Shown: piece after piece, positions 1 to 5,444 of the stretch
How the letters are laid out: every line of letters starts with the position of its first letter
Numbering within the stretch: the first letter of the stretch is position 1
Source: UBA8437 sp963580005
GTDB taxonomy: Bacteria > Planctomycetota > Planctomycetia > Planctomycetales > Planctomycetaceae
NCBI GenBank assembly: GCA_963580005.1
Contig: CAUZJR010000390.1
Coordinates: 1 to 5,444, forward strand
Reading direction: 5' to 3'
DNA length: 5,444 nt
Position numbers and translations under genes: made by a program
Notes under the pieces: generated by a model
Told to the model about the DNA's origin: nothing
Seen by the model: only the letters and a program-made list of their open reading frames with translations
Database searches by the model: none

Positions 1-80
1 CCGGGCGGTGGGGGCGTCTGACCCCCGGGCGGTGGGGGCGTCTGACCCCCGGGCGGTGGGGGCGTCTGACCCCCGGGCGG
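1..80. repeat. 24-bp perfect tandem repeat array, truncated by the window edge
   Basis: Three identical 24-bp units lie head to tail at 1-24, 25-48 and 49-72, followed by the first 8 bases of a fourth at 73-80. The array then stops abruptly, and the fliA stop codon begins 5 bases later at 86. Each unit contains, on the minus strand, GGGGGTCAGACGCCCCC, which can form a 5-bp G/C stem with a 7-base loop, and unit junctions create CCCGGG. There are no differences between copies, which suggests recent expansion or active homogenisation. There are no spacers, so it is not CRISPR. The left end is outside the window, so the copy number is unknown. Because it lies directly downstream of the last gene of the cluster, its hairpins could affect transcript ends, but no U-tract follows them. 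Confidence 0.95.
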
Positions 81-85
81 CGGTC

Positions 86-865
86 TCAGGCGAATTCGGG
101 TCGTCTTTGCCTGAGTTGTCCCTGGAGCCGGGCGACGATGCTCGAGTGCATTTGTGAGACTCGAGATTCGGAGAGACCCAGCGTGGCCCCGATCTCCTTC
201 ATCGTCTGCTCTTCGTAGTAATAGAGGATCATGATCAGTCGTTCGTTGCGGTTGAGTCCCTTCGTGACGAGCTTCATCAGGTCCTCTTTCTGGATGTCCT
301 CGGTCGGATCCTCGCCCTTGCTGTCTTCGAGGATGTCGACTTCGCGGACGTCCTTGTAGCTGTCTGTCTCGTACCATTTCTTGTTGAGGCTGACGGTGAT
401 GACCGCGTTGGCATCGGTCTTCATCTTGTGATAGTCCTTGGCATTGAGCCTCATTTCACTGGCAACTTCCTTGTCGGTCGGCGGTCGCCCGGTCACCGAC
501 TGAGCTCGTTTGCGTGCGGCTTCGAGCTTGCTGGCCTTGCTGCGGACGAGCCGCGGGACCCAGTCCATCATGCGGAGTTCATCGAGCATCGCGCCACGGA
601 TCCGCGGCACGCAGTAGGTCTCGAACTTGACTCCCCGGCTGAGGTCGAACGCCTCGATGGCGTCCATCAGCCCGAAGGTTCCGGCGGAGATGAGGTCGTT
701 GAGATCGACGCCCTCGGGCAGCTTGGCCCAGACCCGCTCGGCGTTGTACTTGACCAGCTGGTAGTACTGTTCGATCAGCCGGTTGCGAAGGTGCTGGTCG
801 GACTGGTCCTGTTTGAAGTCGATCCAGAGTTGCTGTACTGCGGGATCAATGGCCTTGACTGCCAT
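86..865 (-). CDS. fliA: Flagellar RNA polymerase sigma factor (sigma-28, FliA/WhiG/SigD family)
   Basis: This 259-residue sigma-70-family protein should direct RNA polymerase to late flagellar promoters of the GCCGATAA type. Region 2 spans about residues 25-95. It includes the family hallmark EGVDLNDLISAGTFGLMDAI (51-70), then FETYCVPRIRGAMLDELR (81-98) and DWVPRLVR (101-108), characteristic of FliA/WhiG rather than housekeeping sigma. Region 3 lies near 109-175. Region 4, a helix-turn-helix, covers about 198-250, with MKEIGATLGLSESRVSQMHS (222-241) as the DNA-binding part. The length is normal for the family. The ATG at 865 is chosen because GGAGGA sits 5 bases upstream; a GTG at 922 in the same frame would add 19 unrelated residues, has no good ribosome site, and would span a transcript hairpin. 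It is the last gene of the cluster, separated from flhG by 177 bases with its own predicted promoter. Family assignment is firm; whether the organism's name for it is fliA, whiG or sigD is a matter of convention. Confidence 0.96.
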   Translation of the reverse strand: MAVKAIDPAVQQLWIDFKQDQSDQHLRNRLIEQYYQLVKYNAERVWAKLPEGVDLNDLISAGTFGLMDAIEAFDLSRGVKFETYCVPRIRGAMLDELRMMDWVPRLVRSKASKLEAARKRAQSVTGRPPTDKEVASEMRLNAKDYHKMKTDANAVITVSLNKKWYETDSYKDVREVDILEDSKGEDPTEDIQKEDLMKLVTKGLNRNERLIMILYYYEEQTMKEIGATLGLSESRVSQMHSSIVARLQGQLRQRRPEFA

Positions 866-869
866 GAGT

Positions 870-875
870 TCCTCC
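870..875 (-). promoter_or_regulatory. Ribosome binding site of fliA (decides the start)
   Basis: The minus strand reads GGAGGA followed by 5 bases (ACTCC-side spacing ends ...AACTC) and ATG at 865. This strong Shine-Dalgarno favours the ATG over the upstream in-frame GTG at 922. Confidence 0.88.
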
Positions 876-900
876 GTGAATTGAAGTCGGCAACGCGTCC

Positions 901-920
901 GACCGTTCGCCCAAGCGGTC
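901..920 (-). other. Hairpin in the fliA 5' untranslated region
   Basis: The 20 bases at 901-920 have perfect terminal arms GACCG/CGGTC. Allowing one bulged C, the stem extends by TT/AA to 7 bp around the loop GGGCG. It lies between the predicted promoter and the fliA ribosome site, starting about 25 bases upstream of the latter. A weaker bulged hairpin is also possible at 935-952. No U-tract follows, so an intrinsic terminator is unlikely. It may stabilise the leader or be incidental in GC-rich DNA; function is not shown. Confidence 0.45.
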
Positions 921-967
921 ACAACCTAAAGCGGGCGTGTCCCAGGGGACGCTGCCCACCTCGGCTG

Positions 968-1010
968 TTATCGGCTGCCGATGACCTGGGATTTGAAGTT
1001 TTTTTTAATT
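968..1010 (-). promoter_or_regulatory. Predicted sigma-28-type promoter for fliA
   Basis: The minus strand carries an exact GCCGATAA at 975-968, the -10 core known for FliA/SigD promoters. Sixteen bases upstream is CAAA (995-992), one mismatch from the TAAA -35 core, at a spacing close to the 14-16 bases typical of such promoters. A run of A residues (minus strand AATTAAAAAAAACTT, 1010-996) lies just upstream of the -35 and resembles an UP element. Transcription would start near 961, giving a leader of roughly 95 bases before the fliA ATG. Seen directly: the motif, spacing and A-tract. Inferred: that it is active and recognised by FliA itself, which would make fliA autoregulated on top of read-through from flhA-flhF-flhG. 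Confidence 0.65.
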
Positions 1011-1042
1011 CGGTGAGTATTCCGCAGCTCTCGGTGAACAGG

Positions 1043-1975
1043 TCACTCTTCGCTGCTGCGGTGATGTGTGTTCTCGGTGGGGAAGAGTCGTTTGAAGAAC
1101 GAGGTCGAGTGATCGGTGTTGGGCGAGTGGTAGACGAGTCGCGTGGCGAGTTGCGAGATGGCTCGTGCGGCGGGGCTTTGGGGTGCCTGCACCATCAATG
1201 GAGTCCGTTGGTGAATGGCTCGAGCGATCTCGGGGTCATCGGGAATCCACCCGGCCAGCGCGGGTTCGGACTCGAGGAAGATCCTGGTTGTGTGAGCCAG
1301 TCGCTTGTGGATTTCGCCGGCCGCCTTGGCCGATTCGACGCGGTTGACCAGGGTCAGCAGCTTGGTGGCGTTGCCGTCGGGCATCGACTTGAAGGTGGCG
1401 TAGGCATTGGCCAGGGCGGTCGGCTCGGGCGTGGTGACCACCAGCACGGTGTCGGCGGCCGCCAGGCAGTTGTTGACCCCCGAGTGTCCGGCGTGGCCGG
1501 TGTCGAGGACCATCACGTCGTGGGTGGTTTCGAACTGGGCGAATTGTTCGGCGACATCGGGTTCGGGAGACCGTTCCGAGTCGGGTCCCTCGCAGAGACT
1601 TCCGGCTCCGGGGACAAGGTGGATCCCGGCGGGTCCCTCGAGCGTGATGTCCTCGAGGCGGCGGGTTCCGGCGATGACGTGGTCGAGGTTCCAGTATCCG
1701 TTGAGTCCGCACATCAGGTCGAGGTGTCCGAGTCCGAGGCTGGTGTCCAGCAGAGCGACCTGGACGTCGAGTTGGGCCAGTGCGATCGCGAGGTTGAGTG
1801 CCAGGCTGCTTGTGCCGACTCCTCCCTTGCCGCTGGTCACCGCGATCACGCTGGCCCCGGCTACAGGGTTCTCGGCCACTCGCCTGTGTTGCTCGCGTTG
1901 CTCGACCAGTCCGCGGAGTCGGCGGGCCTGGTCGGGGTGGTGTGCGGGTGTGTGGGTGCCGGCGAGTGTGGTCAT
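1043..1975 (-). CDS. flhG: FlhG (YlxH/FleN), MinD/ParA-like regulator of flagellar number, with altered P-loop
   Basis: This 310-residue protein belongs to the FlhG branch of MinD/ParA ATPases, which limit flagellar number and stimulate the FlhF GTPase. Residues 15-21, DQARRLR, match the DQAxxLR activator motif of FlhG. The deviant Walker A is SGKGGVGTS at 48-56: the signature lysine K50 is kept, but the P-loop lysine is replaced by T55 (codon ACA). Switch I reads DTS at 77-79 where DxD is usual (D77 kept, S79 replaces Asp). Switch II/Walker B is VLDTG at 156-160. Near the C-terminus, SFFKRLF (292-298) resembles the amphipathic membrane-targeting helix of MinD-like proteins. The ATG at 1975 overlaps the flhF stop as ATGA and has AAGGAG 8 bases upstream, implying translational coupling. 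CpaE/TadZ proteins also have degenerate P-loops, but the activator motif and position beside flhF make FlhG the better call. Confidence 0.93.
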   Translation of the reverse strand: MTTLAGTHTPAHHPDQARRLRGLVEQREQHRRVAENPVAGASVIAVTSGKGGVGTSSLALNLAIALAQLDVQVALLDTSLGLGHLDLMCGLNGYWNLDHVIAGTRRLEDITLEGPAGIHLVPGAGSLCEGPDSERSPEPDVAEQFAQFETTHDVMVLDTGHAGHSGVNNCLAAADTVLVVTTPEPTALANAYATFKSMPDGNATKLLTLVNRVESAKAAGEIHKRLAHTTRIFLESEPALAGWIPDDPEIARAIHQRTPLMVQAPQSPAARAISQLATRLVYHSPNTDHSTSFFKRLFPTENTHHRSSEE

Positions 1976-3282
1976 GTCGAGGTCTCCTTCGATCCGCTGC
2001 CGGCGACCAACAGTCGATCCATGCCCAGCACCAGTCGGGCCATCCGTTGCGGCTCGGCCCCCTCGATGTCATCGGGTACGTCCTGGCCGGTGGTCAGGTA
2101 GCTGACCGGCAATCCGACGCGGCGAGAGAGGTTGAGCATCACGCCGAGCTCGTGAGCCTCGTCGAGCTTGGTCAGGACCAGTGAGCAGGTGCCGACCGAG
2201 GAGAAGTGATCGACGGTCGAGACGAGGAAATCGAGGCTGGCGGTCAGGCTGAGCACCAGGTGGATCTCGTCGACCTCGGCATCGGCCAGCAGGCTCTTGA
2301 GTTCTCCGATCTGCAGTTCGTCTCGAGGGCTGCGGCCGGCGGTGTCGATCAGCACCAGGTCCATGTCGCTCAATTCGTCCAGCGCCCGCCTCATCTCCAT
2401 CGGCGTGGTGACCACCTTCATCGGCAGGTCGATGATCTCGGCGTAGGTCCTGAGTTGTTCGACGGCGGCGATGCGGTAGGTGTCGACGGTGACCAGCCCC
2501 ATGCGGATGCCGTCACGGAGCTTGAGGTTTGCGGCGAGCTTGGCGATGGTCGTCGTCTTGCCGACCCCGGTCGGGCCGACCAGCGCCACGACCCGCCGTT
2601 GACCCGGTGTGGCCCCAATCGGAGCCGCCGCGTGAAACTCGCCCTCGACCATCTTCACCAGCCGGGCTCGGCACAGCGACGGGTCGCCCAACTCCTCGGC
2701 ATTCGACTCGCGCTTCAATGCAAAGATCAACTCGCGTGCGAGGAGCTTGTCGAGTTCCGAGTCGGTCAGCTCGGTGTAGAGGTCGAAGAGTTCCGGAGGA
2801 ATCGTCGCTCCCGCAGCCGGGGCATCGCCTCCAAGTTCAGCAAGCCGCTCTTCGAGAAGTGCCAGTCGATCGGTCAGGCCGGTGGTCAATTCCTGAGGCA
2901 TCTGGGTGAAGGAGGCGGCGGGTCGGGCAGGTGAGATCGACGGGACCGAGGCGGTGTGCGAAGTCTCATCGAGACGTTCGATACGCTCGAGGCGTTCAAG
3001 AGGGTCGAGACTCTCGAGACTCTCGAGAGGCTCGGCCGGCGATGCGGTTTCGGGCGGGTTCAATTCTGTGGGGGCCGAGGCCGTTGCCGTGCCGGCGACG
3101 GTCCAGCCGATGCCGGCGGTGACTTCGACTTCTTCGGGGGCCTTCTTCCACGGCAGCACGCTGCGATGTTCGATCTGGCGGGTGTGCAGGATGACCGCGT
3201 CGCGACCGAGGTCGCTCTCGACCATCCGCAACGCCTCGTTGATCGAAGAGGCTCGATAGGTGCGAACGTCCGATTCTGTCAT
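1972..3282 (-). CDS. flhF: FlhF, SRP-type GTPase controlling flagellar placement
   Basis: This 436-residue protein has the three-part layout of FlhF. The N-terminal B domain opens with VRTYRASSINEAL (6-18) and GRDAVILHTR (26-35), typical of the family. A variable linker follows to about residue 125, then the N domain (about 130-225) and the G domain (226 to the end). GTPase motifs are complete: P-loop GPTGVGKTT (236-244), DTYR of the SRP-type insertion region (267-270), DTAGR (313-317), TKLDE (371-375) and the closing TTGQDVPDDIE (397-407). FlhF works at the membrane, marking where the flagellum is built, and its GTPase is stimulated by FlhG, encoded immediately downstream with a 4-base overlap. 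The ATG at 3282 has GGGAG about 7 bases upstream, and the protein start aligns with the family. The linker contains an unusual triplet repeat (separate entry). All catalytic motifs appear intact. Confidence 0.97.
   Translation of the reverse strand: MTESDVRTYRASSINEALRMVESDLGRDAVILHTRQIEHRSVLPWKKAPEEVEVTAGIGWTVAGTATASAPTELNPPETASPAEPLESLESLDPLERLERIERLDETSHTASVPSISPARPAASFTQMPQELTTGLTDRLALLEERLAELGGDAPAAGATIPPELFDLYTELTDSELDKLLARELIFALKRESNAEELGDPSLCRARLVKMVEGEFHAAAPIGATPGQRRVVALVGPTGVGKTTTIAKLAANLKLRDGIRMGLVTVDTYRIAAVEQLRTYAEIIDLPMKVVTTPMEMRRALDELSDMDLVLIDTAGRSPRDELQIGELKSLLADAEVDEIHLVLSLTASLDFLVSTVDHFSSVGTCSLVLTKLDEAHELGVMLNLSRRVGLPVSYLTTGQDVPDDIEGAEPQRMARLVLGMDRLLVAGSGSKETST
1984..1989 (-). 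promoter_or_regulatory. Ribosome binding site of flhG inside the flhF 3' end
   Basis: AAGGAG on the minus strand lies 8 bases before the flhG ATG at 1975, within the last codons of flhF. Together with the ATGA stop/start overlap at 1972-1975 it supports coupled, near-stoichiometric synthesis of the two partner proteins. Confidence 0.8.
2965..3027 (-). repeat. Seven in-frame 9-bp repeats in the flhF linker
   Basis: Sixty-three bases divide exactly into seven 9-mers, most carrying TCGAG, two of them identical (ACTCTCGAG on the plus strand). They encode residues 86-106 of FlhF as three-residue units LES, LES, LDP, LER, LER, IER, LDE, that is (L/I)-(E/D)-x seven times. The units lie in the disordered linker between the B and N domains, where length variation is tolerated. 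The 5' copies (LES) are nearly identical in DNA and the others diverged, as expected of slippage or unequal recombination. Confidence 0.85.
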
Positions 3283-3287
3283 GTCGT

Positions 3288-3308
3288 CTCTCCCGGCCAG
3301 TGATGGCC
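3288..3308 (-). promoter_or_regulatory. flhF ribosome binding site with an abutting hairpin
   Basis: In the transcript, GGCCATCACTGGCC (3308-3295) forms a perfect 5-bp stem with a TCAC tetraloop, and the Shine-Dalgarno GGGAG (3294-3290) follows with no gap, 7 bases before the ATG at 3282. The ribosome site itself is unpaired by this stem. The hairpin could insulate the site from upstream structure or modulate initiation; this is inference. Confidence 0.55.
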
Positions 3309-3330
3309 CAGGTCGTCAGCCGTGATTGCG

Positions 3331-3374
3331 AGATGCGTGGTGGGGGTGGGTGGTGTGAGTTGGTGAGTGCTGGG
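3331..3374 (-). other. C-rich, G-poor transcript segment between flhA and flhF
   Basis: By direct count these 44 bases carry, on the transcribed-RNA sense, 26 C and only 2 G, in a region otherwise balanced and GC-rich. Such unstructured C>G tracts resemble Rho-utilisation sites and could allow partial termination after flhA. The complementary plus strand contains G-runs of 2, 5, 3 and 2 separated by single T residues (3339-3353), a possible two-layer G-quadruplex. Either role is speculative; the composition itself is clear. Confidence 0.4.
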
Positions 3375-3377
3375 TCA

Positions 3378-5405
3378 TCAGGCGGCGAGTCTGTGTTGTG
3401 GTGTGGTGAGGGGTTCTTCGAGCGAGATGGCCAGAGGTCCCAGCGATTCGACGTGGGTGTCTCGTGAGACCTCCTCGACGCTCATCACGATCAGCCGCGG
3501 TTCCAGGTCGCAGACCACCTGGCTGACCGAGGCTCGGGCCAGGGGGCTGGAGCAGAGCACGACGACGGGGGGGTCCTCGGTCGAGAGTCGTTGGCAGCGA
3601 TGTGCGAGTCCTTCGGTGAGTCGTTCGGCGAGCCACGGAGCCAGCCAACTCTGCAACCCGCCCTCGGAGAACCGGCTGTGCGCTTCGATGGTCTCTTCGA
3701 GTTCCGGATCGAGCGTGACGACCTGCAGTCGCCGCTCCTCGTCGCGATGCAGGCCGCAGAGTGATCGAGCCAGCCGGTGACGGACCAGTTCGGTCAGTTG
3801 GTCGGGGTTGGTCGTGGAGGGTGCCAGGTCTCCGAGCGTTTCGAGGATGGTTTCGAGGTCACGGATCGGGACCCCATCGGCCAGCAGGTTGCCCAGCACG
3901 CGATGCAGTCGCGACGTGGGAACGACCGCCGGCACCAGTTCTTCGACCAGCCGAGGAGCCCGCTCGGCCAGTCGGTCGATCAGGCGGTGCACCTGCTGGC
4001 GAGTCAACAGCTCGGTGGCGTGACGCCTGACGATGCGGCCCAGGTGTTCCAGCAGCCGGTGGGCGGCGTCGGGGTGAGTCGCCTGCAGGCGGCCGTCGGC
4101 AATCTGGGCGCCTCGAAGAGTGAACTGGTAACCGTCCCGCGGCAGGGCCAGGTTGTCGCGGACCACGACTTCCGGAAGCAGGAACCCCAGCTCGCGAGCG
4201 ACCTGTTCGCGGAGCCCGACGATCTGCTGAACCAGGCCATGTCCCTGGGCCAGGCCCAGTAACCCGCCACCCAATTCCAGGGCCAGAGGTTCGACGAACG
4301 GGCTGGGGACGCGAGATGAGGAATCGGGTGAGTCGGCCGCCGGGAAGGCTGGTGCTCGGCTTCCTGGCAATTCGAGGGAGGTGGCCGACGTGTTTTCGGG
4401 GTTTTCGGTGTTGGGCTGTGACGAGCGTCGATGCAGTGCGACACCGGTGACCAGGCAGATGCCGGCCAGGGTGAGTAGTGGCACGGCGGGCAGTCCGGTC
4501 AGTGCGAGCACGACCAGGAATCCGGTGGCCAGGAACAGTGCCTCGGTCTGTCCGAAGAGTTGCTCGACGATGGCCCGGGGCAGGTGTCGGTCGGTTGACG
4601 AGCGTGTGACGATCAGTCCGGCGGCCAGCGACAGCAGCAGTGCGGGGACCTGAGTCACGAGTCCGTCGCCGATGGTGAGTCGGGTGAAGACATCGATCGA
4701 TCGAGACAGGGGCATGCCGCCCTGGACCATGCCGACGTAGAGTCCCCCGGCGATGTTGGTCAGTGTGATCACGATGCCGGCCACGGCGTCGCCGCGGACG
4801 AATTTCCCGGCTCCGTCCATCGCCCCGTAGAAGTCGGCACGACTCTCGAGATCGGCTCGACGCACCTGGGCCTCTTCCCCGCTGATCAGTCCGGCGGCGA
4901 CATCCGCATCGATGGCCATCTGTCGTCCGGGCATCGCGTCCAGTGCGAAGCGGGCAGCGACCTCACTGATGCGAGTCGAGCCTCGGGTGATGACCAGGAA
5001 CTGGACCACGACCAGGATCGTGAACAGGATGGCACCGACGGCGACCTGGCCTCCGGTGACGAAGTTGCCAAACGCCTCGATCACGCCTCCAGCGGCTTCG
5101 GTCCCGTCGATGGGGGCCCGGGTCAAGATCAGGCGGGTGGACGCGAAGTTGAGCACCAGTCTCAGCAGAGTGGCACCCAGCAGCAGGGTCGGGAAGACGC
5201 TGAAATCGAGTGGGCGGGCGACGTAGATCGTGGTCAGCAGGACGAGAACGGCGAGCGTGATGCTGGCGGCGAGCAGCAGGTCGAGCAGTCCCGGGGGGAC
5301 CGGGACGATGATCACCAGCAGCAACGAGACCACTCCGGCGGGAACCAGCAGGTTCCGCCATCGCAGCGCAGCGTCGCGCAGACCGAGAGTCGTCTCCGGC
5401 GGCAT
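3378..5405 (-). CDS. flhA: FlhA, flagellar type III export-gate membrane protein
   Basis: This 675-residue protein is the major export-gate component of the flagellar type III secretion apparatus (FHIPEP family), in the inner membrane at the base of the flagellum. About eight hydrophobic segments are visible in the first 325 residues (near 20-36, 39-61, 68-86, 119-139, 205-227, 246-267, 287-303 and 305-324). Between them lies the signature cytoplasmic loop TRISEVAARFALDAMPGRQM (144-163), followed by AIDADVAAGLISGEEA (164-179) and KFVRGDAVAG (201-210), whose charged residues are conserved in the family. A Ser/Pro/Asn-rich linker (about 327-370) joins the membrane part to the cytoplasmic domain (about 371-650) that docks chaperone-substrate complexes. 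Length is close to the usual 690 or so. The ATG at 5405 has GGAGG 5 bases upstream and is the only start codon in frame before the window edge. It is the first complete gene here; flhB or other export genes may lie upstream. Confidence 0.98.
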   Translation of the reverse strand: MPPETTLGLRDAALRWRNLLVPAGVVSLLLVIIVPVPPGLLDLLLAASITLAVLVLLTTIYVARPLDFSVFPTLLLGATLLRLVLNFASTRLILTRAPIDGTEAAGGVIEAFGNFVTGGQVAVGAILFTILVVVQFLVITRGSTRISEVAARFALDAMPGRQMAIDADVAAGLISGEEAQVRRADLESRADFYGAMDGAGKFVRGDAVAGIVITLTNIAGGLYVGMVQGGMPLSRSIDVFTRLTIGDGLVTQVPALLLSLAAGLIVTRSSTDRHLPRAIVEQLFGQTEALFLATGFLVVLALTGLPAVPLLTLAGICLVTGVALHRRSSQPNTENPENTSATSLELPGSRAPAFPAADSPDSSSRVPSPFVEPLALELGGGLLGLAQGHGLVQQIVGLREQVARELGFLLPEVVVRDNLALPRDGYQFTLRGAQIADGRLQATHPDAAHRLLEHLGRIVRRHATELLTRQQVHRLIDRLAERAPRLVEELVPAVVPTSRLHRVLGNLLADGVPIRDLETILETLGDLAPSTTNPDQLTELVRHRLARSLCGLHRDEERRLQVVTLDPELEETIEAHSRFSEGGLQSWLAPWLAERLTEGLAHRCQRLSTEDPPVVVLCSSPLARASVSQVVCDLEPRLIVMSVEEVSRDTHVESLGPLAISLEEPLTTPQHRLAA

Positions 5406-5410
5406 CCGTG

Positions 5411-5415
5411 CCTCC
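5411..5415 (-). promoter_or_regulatory. Ribosome binding site of flhA
   Basis: GGAGG on the minus strand, 5 bases before the ATG at 5405. The reading frame remains open to the window edge, but no ATG, GTG or TTG occurs in it upstream, so this site fixes the start. No promoter is visible in the remaining 29 bases to the edge, suggesting flhA is expressed from further upstream. Confidence 0.85.
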
Positions 5416-5444
5416 GAGATCGGGGAAAATGGAGAAGAGTGGTT

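Noticed and set aside
1..80. CRISPR array
   Set aside because: The 24-bp units are contiguous with no variable spacers.
876..915. Sigma-54 promoter before fliA
   Set aside because: GG and GC pairs exist but not at the required 10-base spacing, and the TGGCAC/TTGCW context is absent.
866..922. Upstream GTG start extending FliA by 19 residues
   Set aside because: The extension does not resemble the sigma family, would run through the 901-920 hairpin, and the ATG at 865 has a strong Shine-Dalgarno.
999..1006. Run of eight T on the plus strand as an intrinsic terminator
   Set aside because: No plus-strand gene ends there and no stable hairpin precedes it. On the minus strand it is an A-run upstream of the fliA promoter.
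1043..1975. flhG as a broken pseudogene because of its altered Walker A
   Set aside because: The frame is intact at full family length, with a good ribosome site, coupling to flhF, and preserved activator and C-terminal motifs.
1236..2072. Minus-strand 278-codon frame overlapping flhG in another frame
   Set aside because: The product is dominated by Arg, Pro and Gly, typical of an out-of-frame GC-rich shadow; the overlapping flhG frame has clear family motifs.
428..2101. Long plus-strand open frame (557 codons) antisense to fliA, flhG and flhF
   Set aside because: It crosses three well-recognised genes, has no recognisable domain, and its composition (many Gly, Val, Glu, Asp) is what the complement of GC-rich coding sequence gives.
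2206..2934. Plus-strand 242-codon frame antisense to flhF
   Set aside because: It lies fully within the confident flhF gene and shows no recognisable motif or ribosome site of its own.

Overview
This GC-rich window holds four flagellar genes, all on the minus strand and transcribed right to left: flhA, flhF, flhG and the flagellar sigma factor fliA (sigma-28/WhiG/SigD type). This gene order is the classic one for polar-flagellated bacteria and for the Bacillus fla/che operon. The families do not fix the lineage. A GC-rich tandem repeat carrying a GGGGGTCAGACGCCCCC core and the style of the proteins lead me to suspect Planctomycetota, but that is an impression, not a demonstration.

Layout from upstream (right) to downstream (left): 5405-3378 flhA, the export-gate membrane protein; a 95-base gap that is strikingly C-rich and G-poor in the transcript and ends in a small hairpin touching the flhF Shine-Dalgarno; 3282-1972 flhF, an SRP-type GTPase; 1975-1043 flhG, a MinD/ParA-like regulator whose ATG overlaps the flhF stop by four bases; a 177-base non-coding gap containing a convincing sigma-28-type promoter and a transcript hairpin; 865-86 fliA; and, five bases past the fliA stop, a perfect 24-bp tandem array running off the left edge of the window.

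Together the genes cover export (FlhA), choice of flagellar site and number (FlhF with its activator FlhG), and late-gene transcription (FliA). FlhF/FlhG translation looks coupled. fliA probably also has its own, possibly self-activated, promoter.

The most notable observation is that FlhG keeps its FlhF-activating N-terminal motif (DQARRLR) but has lost the P-loop lysine (KGGVGTS instead of KGGVGKT/S) and the second aspartate of switch I (DTS instead of DxD). Its GTPase-activating role therefore looks preserved while its own ATPase cycle looks altered. Other points of interest are a seven-fold 9-bp in-frame repeat in the FlhF linker and the sigma-28 promoter with one-turn direct repeats over its -10. 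I see no mobile element, RNA gene, CRISPR array or clearly new multi-gene system; this is mostly a core flagellar locus with a few unusual details.
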